Positions 1 through 8,472 of a stretch of 34,707 nucleotides of DNA are shown here, piece by piece (positions within the stretch are counted from its first letter, which is position 1; each line of letters opens with the position of its first letter). Source of the stretch: Candidatus Scalindua japonica (GTDB taxonomy: Bacteria; Planctomycetota; Brocadiia; Brocadiales; Scalinduaceae); assembly GCF_002443295.1 (NCBI RefSeq), contig NZ_BAOS01000036.1:1-34707 (forward strand), in the 5' to 3' direction. A model generated the notes under the pieces. It worked only from the letters and a program-made list of their open reading frames with translations, was not told where the DNA came from and made no database searches. A program made the translations under genes and the position numbers.

Positions 1-27
1 ATAGAGAGAAGAGGTGAGCTATATAAA

Positions 28-249
28 ATGAATGCGGAGGTTATGGGAAAAGCCCATTTTGTTCTGCAGGTTCTGGAAAAAGAGTGGGGTGCATGGGAGT
101 ACAACATGAAAAAGGGGGGTGTATATTTTGAATCTAAGAGGGCCGTTATAGAATTCAATAGCACAATGGAACAGATTGGAGTTCTTGTGCGGAAGATTAA
201 GGAGTTACAGCTTACGATTCTAGAAACCCAGTCAGGTGAAAATGGATAG
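28..249 (+). CDS. Small hypothetical protein (73 aa)
   Basis: A short ORF preceded by a good ribosome binding site (GAGGTGAG about 12 bases before the ATG). The product is hydrophilic and probably mostly helical, with no signal peptide or membrane segment. I do not recognise the family. The C-terminal half (EFNSTMEQIG...) looks amphipathic. It is convergent with the tonB gene and may be the last gene of an operon that begins outside the window, since no promoter is visible in the 27 bases before it. Real coding is likely from the ribosome binding site but not proven. Confidence 0.5.
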   Translation: MNAEVMGKAHFVLQVLEKEWGAWEYNMKKGGVYFESKRAVIEFNSTMEQIGVLVRKIKELQLTILETQSGENG

Positions 250-391
250 TACCATTGGCGTATACTTTATTTATCATTACTTTAATAAAATAACAAAATA
301 TTTTTACATTTTCCCCAGTATAACAATAGTCTTACAATTTTAATCTTGCTTAACAGGCTGTCCGAAAATAACCAAAAACACCTTTTTTGTC

Positions 392-419
392 ATTCTGGAT
401 TTATTTCAGAATCTAGAAT
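392..419. repeat. Imperfect palindromic intergenic element
   Basis: ATTCTGGATT and AATCTAGAAT form 10-base inverted arms with one mismatch (G-U if transcribed rightwards) around an 8-base spacer. It lies between two convergent genes. The type GTCATTCTG...CAGAATC resembles the short palindromic units found scattered between genes in many bacteria. It could also end transcription, although no T run follows on either side. A GGCTGTCCGAAAA stretch just upstream (about 356-368) resembles an insertion-sequence end, but no partner was found. Confidence 0.35.
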
Positions 420-439
420 AAGAAATTAAATTTCACCTC

Positions 440-1334
440 CTATGTGTTTAATTTATAAGTTATGGGAATTACAATTCTTACTTCAACCGGTGGTGGAGGA
501 AATGGAGAAGCCTTTCTGACAGCTTGTTCAGCATTATCATCCAGGATTGAGAAACCTGAACTTTTATTTACCTTAATACCTTTTACATTCCCGTCCAGGC
601 AGACAATGAATGATAGTATGACATCACCTTCCATAGACATCTTTCGCGCTTTGTAAGGATATGATATATTTATACGAATTATTTTGTTTATGTAATCAAA
701 ATGTTCCTTGATATATCGGTTTTCAGAACTCTGATTTAATTCATGCTGCATTCTATCTGATTTTGAAATCCCTCCTGATTGTCCAGCATTTACAACACTT
801 TTGGGTTTACACGTGGTTTCTGTAACAGCTTGCTTTACTTTTTCTGTTACCTCAACAGCCTTTGCAGGTACTCTTTTTTTCGTCTTGACTACCCTCTCCT
901 GTTTGACATTGTCAGGCACTGGCAACTCTTCTTTTATCACAACATTCGCTTTAATCTCTTTGGAATCTTGAGTGGCCGTATTATTTTTCTGTATTTGCGG
1001 TTGTTTAGTATTAATCTCCTTTTGCGTTTTAAAGTATTCAGCGCTATAATTTACTTCCTGATTTTCCTTTTCTACTATTTCTTCTTCCACCTTGTTTTTA
1101 GTTTCCTGTTTAACGATGGCAGGGATTGATGCCTCGTTTTTTATAGTCTCTGCCGTTTCCATTCTGTTTTTATCGGCCTCTTGTTTGCCTGTTTTTATGA
1201 TATTTGTTACATTAAACTCCAGGACCACTTTCATGTTTTGCTGTGCAACCGGTTTCTTAATATAAAAAGGCCAGGGCCACAAGCAGAATGTGAATAAAAA
1301 TAGAGATAACAAACCCTGGTTTATGGTAATTCAT
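440..1334 (-). CDS. tonB: TonB energy transducer, apparent frameshift after codon 23
   Basis: TonB couples the inner-membrane ExbB/ExbD motor to outer-membrane receptors. The C-terminal domain is clear: a YPYKAR motif, then EGDVILSFIV, ending PITYKLNT. A long Lys/Glu/Pro/Val-rich periplasmic spacer precedes it. The best start is the ATG at 1334 with AGGAAAC upstream; it encodes MNYHKPGFVISIFIHILLVA, a TonB-type anchor with the S-x3-H pattern. That frame stops at 1257-1259, while the rest of the protein lies in the +1 frame, open from a TTG at 1312. The join falls at a T5 run (sense strand, 1264-1268); removing one T gives ...VALAFYIKKPVAQQ. It is either a disrupted gene, a sequencing indel or a slippage site. 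The partner genes exbD and exbB are just upstream. Confidence 0.85.
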
Positions 1335-1398
1335 TTGTTTCCTTTTTTTGGGTATAATAATCAATACAAATCAGGTTCTATGGGGGCGAAAGATAATC

Positions 1399-1440
1399 CT
1401 TCGACTCCCGGCCCGCGCCGCATCGGACGGGGAGTCGAAG
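1399..1440. terminator. GC-rich hairpin between exbD and tonB
   Basis: CTTCGACTCCC (1399-1409) and GGGAGTCGAAG (1430-1440) pair perfectly over 11 bases around a 20-base GC-rich loop. The element stands out against the AT-rich surroundings. There is no T run, so it is not a classical rho-independent terminator. It could attenuate tonB relative to exbBD, protect the exbBD mRNA 3' end, or be an inserted palindromic repeat unit. Confidence 0.4.
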
Positions 1441-1502
1441 TGTAATCAATATTGAACTTTCTATACATAAACAATAATGTTAAGCTGTTTTTTTCCGCAT
1501 CC

Positions 1503-1886
1503 TCATTTCAATACTTCTGTCTGCAGGGTCACTTTTTCAAAACCGGTATTTTTAACGGTATCAAGGACGTCCACAAATGCCTGTAAGACAATATTTTTAT
1601 CAGCTCTTATTGTCACTGGTGTTGTTTTGTCAAATGAGTTGATAGATTCTTTAAGGCCATTTATATCTACCGGTTTGGAGTTCAAGTATATTCTTTCTTC
1701 TCTATCTATCTCTACGATCAGCGATTCTATAGACTTCGATTGTTTCTCTGATGCTCCCGGCAATTGGATAGGCAACAGTTCGGCCTTTATAAAAGTAGAG
1801 GTAGTAAGGACTATGGTCAGCAGCACAAGCATAATGTCTACAAACGGAATAATATTTATTGAATTAAACTCCTCATCTTCCATCAT
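1503..1886 (-). CDS. exbD: ExbD/TolR-type proton-channel subunit
   Basis: A 127-residue protein with a short cytoplasmic N-terminus, one membrane helix and a periplasmic domain, the standard ExbD layout. The helix contains the family signature PFVDIMLVLL; its Asp is the protonatable residue that carries the proton flux. The periplasmic part (IESLIVEIDREERIYLNSKP, then TPVTIRADKN) matches the ExbD/TolR fold. The start is the first of two adjacent ATGs, with GGGAG seven bases upstream. It overlaps the end of exbB by 14 bases, which implies translational coupling. With ExbB and TonB it should power the copper receptor encoded upstream. Confidence 0.93.
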   Translation of the reverse strand: MMEDEEFNSINIIPFVDIMLVLLTIVLTTSTFIKAELLPIQLPGASEKQSKSIESLIVEIDREERIYLNSKPVDINGLKESINSFDKTTPVTIRADKNIVLQAFVDVLDTVKNTGFEKVTLQTEVLK

Positions 1887-2301
1887 TGTTAATCTCCCAC
1901 TCCATCAAGATGACCTTTGCCTTTCTCAGGAGAAAGTTGTGTAGAGCTACGGAAGGAATCGCAACAAGCAGGCCGATTGCCGTGGCCTTGAGAGCGAGAG
2001 CAAGTCCAGTCATAATCTTGCCTGTTTCCATATACCCTTCTTCTCCTATATTGTAGAAGGTAAACATTATACCCAATACCGTACCCAGTAAACCGATGTA
2101 AGGGGCGTTGCTGCCGATAGTGGCAATTAAGTGGATTTTCCTCGTAAGCGCGAGTTCCAGTGATTTTCTCTTAATGAAATCGTCTGATCTAATATTCCTG
2201 TATACCAGGAATCTTTCCATTGCAATAGAAAGAGATACAATACTCATAAAGATCAGGAACCCGATGATTCCATAGTCAACAAACAATTTAGTTAATTCCA
2301 T
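1873..2301 (-). CDS. exbB: ExbB/TolQ/MotA-family proton-channel protein
   Basis: A 142-residue protein of the compact ExbB type. The first membrane helix starts near residue 10 (GIIGFLIFMSIVSLSIAMER). The conserved stretch APYIGLLGTVLGIMFTF lies at about residues 66-82, and ALALKATAIGLLVAIPSVAL in the last third holds the Thr/Ala-rich helix that lines the proton path. It lacks the long cytoplasmic inserts of E. coli ExbB, as is common in dedicated TonB clusters. AGGAGGCGTA before the ATG is a strong ribosome binding site. It is the first gene of the exbB-exbD-tonB unit, and its leader contains a long hairpin. Confidence 0.93.
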   Translation of the reverse strand: MELTKLFVDYGIIGFLIFMSIVSLSIAMERFLVYRNIRSDDFIKRKSLELALTRKIHLIATIGSNAPYIGLLGTVLGIMFTFYNIGEEGYMETGKIMTGLALALKATAIGLLVAIPSVALHNFLLRKAKVILMEWEINNDGR

Positions 2302-2355
2302 TACGCCTCCTGTATTTAGTTAATTCCTTGCCTGTCATTAGCAGGGTAGAGTATC

Positions 2356-2428
2356 TCCGTTTCACTCAGAATGTCATCATAGTAACAAATGTGTCATTTT
2401 CTGCCGGAAGACGGGTGAGCGAAACGGA
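2356..2428 (-). promoter_or_regulatory. Long hairpin in the exbB leader
   Basis: TCCGTTTCACTCA (2356-2368) and TGAGCGAAACGGA (2416-2428) are inverted. On the minus strand, the transcript that leads into exbB, all 13 positions pair, with one as a G-U wobble; on the plus strand the same position would be an A-C mismatch. This favours an RNA element acting in the exbB transcript. The loop is 47 bases, and a small CCTG/CAGG hairpin lies between the stem and the ribosome binding site. I could not match it to a known riboswitch; no cobalamin-type motif was seen. Confidence 0.4.
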
Positions 2429-2527
2429 AAATATAACTTGTTTAAAATGTGAAATCTACTCCGACAAATTACAATCTTTATACATAAGGAGCATATAACT
2501 CATGTTTATAAAAAAATTCAGCGTAAG

Positions 2528-4632
2528 TCAAAACGTGATATCCATCGTGATCCAGACGCTTCGACCAGGTTCTTTTACCTGGACCTGGTCGACGTCAAAG
2601 GCATTGCTCAGGTTCAGATGTTTAGCGTAGTTTTGTCGAATAGATTATCTACACCGAATTTTATCCTGGCTCCCATGTCAAATGTGTAAGAACCATACAG
2701 ATCTGCTACAGCATATCCCGGTGTTTTTCTCGCATCAAGACCGCTGCCAATACTCGTGGTATCATCCACCCGGCTCTGTCTATTCACCATGAGAACCTTG
2801 CCACCTACACTCCAGTTCCTCTTTTTATAGTCAGTGGTCACAGATACTTCCAATGGAGGAATCTGCGCTAATGGGCGGTCTTCCCTGAGGTTTTCTCCAT
2901 ATACGTAAGCCAGAGAAGCCCCGCTGAATAAATGTTCTGTCCAATATCTGTTTAACGATATTTCACTGCCAATGAGGTAGGCGCTTACATTCCGGTAAAT
3001 GGTGGCATTGTTACCTGCAGCACTGGCACCGTGATCCCGAGTTCTCATGATAAAATCACTGATCCGGTTGTAATAGACATTGGAATCAAATCCCCATGAT
3101 TCTGTTTTGCACCTGGTGCCTATCTCTATCTGATGGTGTTTCTCCGGGTCAATAAAAGGGTTGCCTACCCATCGGCTGCTTTCTGTCATGTTGTTGTTGG
3201 AAGCCATATAGCGCTCTGTGGCATCAGCAGTCCTTACACTACGACTCAACGTCGTGTAAAATGTCCCTTTGCCTTGCAGATAATCCTGTTCAAAGCGCAC
3301 CATACCACTGATATTATTCTCGATTTCTGACCTAGAACTCCCACCGTAGTATATCGTATAAAGCCCGGAGGCGCTAAGCTTGGCTAGCATACCCAAGGTA
3401 TCTGTCGGAGTCCTGTCTGCTTTGTCGGCGGTTGCCCTGACATGATCATAGCGCAAGCCGATCTTAATGCGTCTGTTATAACTCATGATCCATTCCGATT
3501 CTCCGTATAGCCCGATAGTCTGGAGCCTTACATCAGGCCAGAGAAAAGAATTAATAGCATTCACATTATCGCGAGCATTGCCCCGGTAGCGAACAGCGTC
3601 CCGTTTATTGCTCTGGTAATCAATACCAAAATTGGTCAGAAAATCACCATGTACGGCATCAAAATCAAGTCGCCCACTCAAAGTATCGGATGTGGATGGT
3701 GCCTTCATATGCATCATGGCCATGGGAGGGGTGCGTAAGCTATAGTTGTCCATCTGATGTTTCAGGTCTGAGTAGGAAACCCTTCCCGACACCTTTTGTA
3801 TTGCACCAAAAGATAGACCACGATTGAATTTTAATCGGTAGACATCATGTAGTGTATAAGGCGAGTCCATGCCAGCCCCGGCAAAGTAAACATCATCGGT
3901 ATCTGTTGCCTCATAGCCGAACTCAACCCTGGTTTCATCGTCCGGAGTCCAACCCAACATCACATTTCCCGTAGACACTTCATATGCTGATCGAACTGAA
4001 TGTCCGTCACCGTCTTCGTAGTTCTCGCTGTTGTCATAGTTACCGATAATACGGAGATATCCCTGGGTATTTCCAACAGACAGATCGGCAAATCCTTCAC
4101 GTCCGTCAGCATTGCCGCGATACCCACCGCCAGCTCTGCCTCGATACCATTCTCCTTCTGTAAAACGTTCTGTGTTGCGTTTGAACAGTACAGTGCCTCC
4201 ACTGCCACCGCCACCCTGCTGAACGGTCTGAAATCCTTTGATCACTTCCACTTCATCATAAGTTTCGGAAGGGCCATAGGAACTGGGCGGGTCCATGCGG
4301 TTTGGACAACCGCCATGAACGTAGGCACCATCCAACAGAATGTTCAGGCGGTTATGGGACTGTCCCCGAACGACTGGGTCAACGCCGTGACCACCCATAC
4401 GGGCGGAAGAGATGCCTGGAATAGTTGTCAGCAGATCACCGCCATCAGACACAGGTCCCTTTGCTCGTTCACTAATGATCAGCCGGGACCTGGCAGGTTC
4501 AGAAATTTGAGTGTCTTCAACAATAATAGGCTCCATTTTAATAATAGTCTCTCTGTTGTCTGTCGTGTTTTCAGCCCAAACCGGCATTAGCCATAGTAAA
4601 AACAGCGCAGACAGTACAAGTGATTTCTTCAT
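2528..4632 (-). CDS. oprC: TonB-dependent copper receptor, OprC/NosA type, with 3' frameshift
   Basis: Outer-membrane receptor. The start at 4632 follows AGAGGAAAG and gives a signal peptide MKKSLVLSALFLLWLMPVWA; an in-frame upstream ATG is less likely. The plug domain has LLDGAYVHGGCPNRMDPP and the run EVEVIKG...GTVLFKR, the pattern of the OprC/NosA copper receptors. C109 and M113 form the CxxxM half of the OprC copper site, and a Met/His cluster MAMMHM (304-309) lies where the HxM half is expected. One reading frame stops at 2614 right after NLFDKTTLNI. Restoring one T near 2628-2632 gives DKTYAKHLNLSNAF and a normal barrel end ...GRSVWITMDITF at 2528. The gene is therefore either frameshifted or carries a sequencing error. 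Confidence 0.9.
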
Positions 4633-5242
4633 AATTTCTTTCCTCTCGTTTTTATTAGAAAACAGGAATGAGCATGTGCAATAATACAATTTGCGTGCAT
4701 GTACAGGTTATCGCTTTAAAGAGATCTTCGTCTCTGAATTTAATACAGCGTGCAATCCTGAAAGTGTATATACTGCCGCATAAACATTCTTGTAAGTTTA
4801 GAAAACTCTGTGTGATTTCTGGTATGTCTATCCAATCTGATGATATCGCTCTCAACAATGGGGTATGGTCGATTTACATACCCTTCCCAGTTCCTGTACC
4901 TATTCCTCTGTATTCATATTATGATAGGCCAGGATTATCTGTATGAGTCACAGTGCAAAATAAATGCAACATGGTACCTGCATTTGCCCTGAAGCAAAAG
5001 AAATTCTGCAGGTAAGTTGATAAAACAAAATTTCTATTGATGCGGCATAAAAAACTTGAGTGTCATTGTTATTAGTCAGATGTAGTGTATGAAGACAATC
5101 CTTTCATACAGCTTCCATAACAGAAAACATCCAGAGGATTTTTCAATTGATGATATTGGAATAATGACATGACACTGCCGTCTACACGCCTTATCTTATT
5201 TATTCAGCGAATTTATTGTTTCACGATATTATTTGATGGACT
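4633..5242. other. Intergenic region with a small inverted repeat
   Basis: About 610 bases between the Cys-rich gene and the copper receptor, with no convincing gene; ORFs of 67 and 92 residues are present on opposite strands but have no family signal. AAATGCA (4962-4968) and TGCATTT (4979-4985) are inverted around ATGGTACC and could be a regulator site for the receptor. No clear promoter was identified. Confidence 0.35.
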
Positions 5243-5713
5243 TTATGCAAGATGGCGTGGTGGTTTATCCGGCGGAGATATTTTTATGGATGCCGGAAAA
5301 ACTCTCTGCTGTTTGTCTATAAAATGAAGCATGGGTAGATCTGGTGGAGTGATACCATCCTCGGGAATGGTAACATTATATGAAAATGAAGAAAGCTGGT
5401 CAGGAAACCCTGCACATCCCAGACTCTTAATGAATGTGGAGAATATACCTTGATAATTCTCCTTAAGCAAACTTTTCCCTTCAGTGGCATTGATATCTAT
5501 TGCACAGCAACAACTGCTTATGCTATGCGGTTCAGGATTACATTTACAAATATGAGATTCAGGATGTAACGCGACACTCTTATTATGAATAACAGTGCTG
5601 AAGCCCGGCGCAAAGAGGTTTACGAGCAGACACATTGAGATGACAATGCTGACAAAAGATGAGGACAGTATATATTTATTAGTTTTTGACAATAATAATT
5701 TATCTTTCATCAT
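5243..5713 (-). CDS. Exported Cys-rich protein next to the copper receptor
   Basis: I do not recognise the family. From the paired ATGs at 5713/5710 the protein has a short basic N-terminus, a hydrophobic segment (FVSIVISMCLLVNLFAPGF), then a cysteine cluster: CKC within SHICKCNPEPH, followed nine residues later by CCC in SSCCCAID. The rest is hydrophilic, with a Pro-rich end (PPDLPMLHF, PPDKPPRHLA). An in-frame ATG at 5767 would add 18 residues without a good signal. Position and the CxC...CCC pattern suggest a periplasmic or membrane-anchored copper-binding or sensing protein; this is inference. It is transcribed towards oprC and could share regulation with it. Confidence 0.6.
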   Translation of the reverse strand: MMKDKLLLSKTNKYILSSSFVSIVISMCLLVNLFAPGFSTVIHNKSVALHPESHICKCNPEPHSISSCCCAIDINATEGKSLLKENYQGIFSTFIKSLGCAGFPDQLSSFSYNVTIPEDGITPPDLPMLHFIDKQQRVFPASIKISPPDKPPRHLA

Positions 5714-6319
5714 GGTTGCTGAAACGTTACAAAGAAGCTCGTTAGCTCCGGAAAGTATTACCTGCAACGGCCATATAAAACTGAACTTTCATTTTTCAGA
5801 GGGTACAATTTACTACTTTATATGAAAATTGTAAAGAAATAATTCATTTAAGAGAAAGAGAGATCATGTGTCATATTAATTTTCCCAGTGGTTTCCGTCT
5901 TTGAAATCTCTCTTTACATAATACAGAAATATGATATCCTTCTTCTTGGATTAGTTAAAATCATTATGCAAGAATGGATAGACACTGCAAAAGAGTTTAA
6001 TCGTCCAATCCCGGAAGTGAAGGGGGCGTTTAATATAATATGCCTGACAGATTAGCCAATTGACAGCATCTGAAGAGCAGAGAACCCTTTTTATCAGATT
6101 ACTGTCTACGACACGGGTGACTCTTAAGACTTGAATAATAAGCTTTCTAGCTTCGAAACCATCTCAAAATTTTGCTTGCAGCAGCCTGGCAAAGTATTAC
6201 AATTGACTGGTGGAAAAACGAAGGAATTTGTTTGATATATTTAATTATATATTCAATTAGATTCTCTGCTAAAATGAATGCATTTACAATTCCGTTATCT
6301 TTTTTGAAAATAAAATTCT
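5714..6319. other. Divergent intergenic region
   Basis: This separates the leftward copper genes from the rightward ATP-grasp operon. AAAGAGAGAT (5855-5864) and ATCTCTCTTT (5906-5915) are perfectly inverted over a 41-base spacer and may be a regulatory structure. A 29-codon ORF from the ATG at 5966 (MQEWIDTAKEFNRPIPEVKG) has coding-like composition and could be a remnant or small protein, but has no ribosome binding site. The ATP-grasp gene itself has no strong ribosome binding site. Confidence 0.3.
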
Positions 6320-8470
6320 ATGAAAATTGCAGTTGTCTATAATCGAGAAAGTCAGAAGGTAATCAACCTTTTTGGTATTCCTAACCGTGAAAAATATGGA
6401 TTAAAGGCCATAAAACGTATCACAGACTCTTTAAAAAAGGGTAAACACCAGGCTATCGCTTTAGAAGGTGATAAAGATTTGATTGATAATCTGGAAGAAT
6501 TCATGCCGAGAGTATTGAAAGGCGAACAACCTGGCATGGTGTTTAACCTGTCCTATGGCATTCAAGGCCAGGCCAGATATACACACGTACCCAGCATATT
6601 AGAAATGATCGGTATTCCCTATGTCGGTTCAGGACCACTGGCACACTCACTTGCTCTGGACAAAGTAGTTGCCAAAATGATGTTTGTGCAAAACAACTTG
6701 CCAACACCTCCATTTGCGGTAGTTACCAATCCGGACTTTGAGATGCCGGATTTGGCTTTTCCGCTTATTGTGAAACCTAAAAATGAAGCGGTGTCATTAG
6801 GAATAAAGATCGTTAATAGTGAACAGGAACTTAGGGATGCTACCCAGGTTATTTTTGATGCATTCAGCCAACCAGTCCTGGTAGAAAGTTATATTGAAGG
6901 CAGGGAAATAAACGTTGGCATTCTGGGAAATAACCCGCCTTTAGTATTTGAACCTGCGGAAATTTGTTTTGGTGAAAGTGGGCCAAAAATTTACACCTAT
7001 GAAGACAAAACCAGAAACTCCGGACGTGAAATATCTGTCATTTGTCCGGCACCCATCGAAGCTGGCCTGGCCGCCAGGGCACAACAAATAGCGATAGATG
7101 CATTCACGACATTAGGTTGTTATGACTGTGCGCGAGTGGATATGAGGATTGATAGTCAAAATAATTTATATATTCTGGAAATAAACAGCTTGCCAAGTTT
7201 AGGAGAACACGGATCTTATGTTGCCGCAGCAGAACACATGGGAATGGATTTTTCTGCTTTAGTAAACCGACTGGTGGACGTTGCGAGCGCCCGTTATTTT
7301 GATACACCAAACCCTCCCGAAGTTACCGGTAAAAACCAACCTTCTGATAAAGCTGCGTTTGGTTTCCTGACCAATCGAAGAGATCAAATGGAGAAACAGG
7401 TACAACAATGGTGCCAGATATCCAGCCGTACCAATGATCCTATTGGGATCCAGATTGCATATAATGAACTCGATAAAAAGCTGAATGAACTGGGACTCAA
7501 ACAAGCGCCGGAATATAGCGATGACCCGCATGTCTGGGTATGGCAGACACCTGCCGGTCTGGAAAAAGGTACCTTGCTGATTGGTCAACTTGATGTACCC
7601 TTGGACATAGGTATTTCTACTGAGCCTTTTCGAAGAGACCCGGAATGTTTGCATGGTGAAGGTGTTGGCTCGTCCCGTGCGCCATTGGTTATGCTTGAGT
7701 ATGCGCTGAAAGCCTTAAAATTCTGTCGCCAGCTTAAGCATACCCATTTGGGGATTATGTATTATGCAGATGAAGGTAATGATACCCGCTATAGTTCTAC
7801 GGCAATTTCAAAAGTCACCGGTCTTGCTAAACAGGTGCTCGTATTGAACCCGGGTAACATAGAGGATAAAATAGTTACCAAACGTCGGGGACAACGGAAA
7901 TATCGTTTGACCGTCGAAGGAAAATCATTAAAACTGGGACAACCTTCAAAAACCCCTGATATAATGTTATGGCTATTTAGTAAACTTGAAAAAATATCCA
8001 GACTCTCTTCCAGTAAAGATAGGATCGCTATTGCTGCAGTTGACTTTCATACCAAATCATTCCCAATGTTACTTCCCCATCGTATTACAGCAACATTGCA
8101 GATGTCGTTTCCTGATATTAGGACGGCAAATAAAACAGAAGAGGCAATTCACGAAATACTTAAGGACAAAAGTGTACGCTGGAATTTAGCCATGTTATCG
8201 AGTAGGCCGGCAATGAAGGATAGAAGAGTGAATGCCAGATTGATTAATTCCTTACAATCTGTTGCCGATCATTGGGAAATTCCACTTGGTAAAGAAGCTT
8301 CACTTATACCCTCGGTTGCCGGTTTAGTGCCCACAAACATTCCGGTAGTTTGTGGTATAGGCCCTGTGGCTACTAAAATACATACTTCACAGTCAGCAGT
8401 TCAACGTATCAGTCTGGTCCAGAGAACATTACTACTAACAGAGTTCCTGATAAACACTATTGAGAAATAA
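6320..8470 (+). CDS. ATP-grasp (D-Ala-D-Ala ligase-like) fused to an M20-peptidase-like domain
   Basis: Residues 1 to about 320 are a D-Ala-D-Ala-ligase-like ATP-grasp: VGSGPLAHSLALDK near 102-115, the nucleotide-binding IVKPKN (150-155), LVESYIEGREINV, RVDMR (272-276) and LEINSLPSLGEHGS (286-299) with the Glu/Asn metal ligands. From about 400 the chain follows the M20 fold: GQLDV (422-426) replaces the GHxDV motif, GEGVGSSRAP (446-455) replaces GRGxxDxKG, and ADEG (483-486) replaces DEE. A dimerisation-lobe motif RRGQRKYRLTVEG and a late His (KIHTSQSA) remain. Several metal ligands appear missing, so the second half may not be a working peptidase. It ends two bases before the GGT gene. The likely chemistry is amide-bond formation with amino acids; the substrate is unknown. 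Confidence 0.85.
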   Translation: MKIAVVYNRESQKVINLFGIPNREKYGLKAIKRITDSLKKGKHQAIALEGDKDLIDNLEEFMPRVLKGEQPGMVFNLSYGIQGQARYTHVPSILEMIGIPYVGSGPLAHSLALDKVVAKMMFVQNNLPTPPFAVVTNPDFEMPDLAFPLIVKPKNEAVSLGIKIVNSEQELRDATQVIFDAFSQPVLVESYIEGREINVGILGNNPPLVFEPAEICFGESGPKIYTYEDKTRNSGREISVICPAPIEAGLAARAQQIAIDAFTTLGCYDCARVDMRIDSQNNLYILEINSLPSLGEHGSYVAAAEHMGMDFSALVNRLVDVASARYFDTPNPPEVTGKNQPSDKAAFGFLTNRRDQMEKQVQQWCQISSRTNDPIGIQIAYNELDKKLNELGLKQAPEYSDDPHVWVWQTPAGLEKGTLLIGQLDVPLDIGISTEPFRRDPECLHGEGVGSSRAPLVMLEYALKALKFCRQLKHTHLGIMYYADEGNDTRYSSTAISKVTGLAKQVLVLNPGNIEDKIVTKRRGQRKYRLTVEGKSLKLGQPSKTPDIMLWLFSKLEKISRLSSSKDRIAIAAVDFHTKSFPMLLPHRITATLQMSFPDIRTANKTEEAIHEILKDKSVRWNLAMLSSRPAMKDRRVNARLINSLQSVADHWEIPLGKEASLIPSVAGLVPTNIPVVCGIGPVATKIHTSQSAVQRISLVQRTLLLTEFLINTIEK

Positions 8471-8472
8471 GC

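Noticed and set aside
356-368. GGCTGTCCGAAAA as an insertion-sequence end
   Set aside because: No matching inverted end, target duplication or transposase gene was found nearby.
2561-2592. 10-bp inverted repeat TCGACCAGGT/ACCTGGTCGA as receptor terminator
   Set aside because: It lies inside the restored coding end of the receptor, so it is more likely part of the gene; no T run.
4000-4590. 196-codon plus-strand ORF
   Set aside because: It lies entirely antisense to the copper receptor, has no family motifs and no ribosome binding site.
4668-4946. 92-codon plus-strand ORF in the copper receptor upstream region
   Set aside because: No ribosome binding site or domain, and it competes with an equally weak minus-strand ORF.
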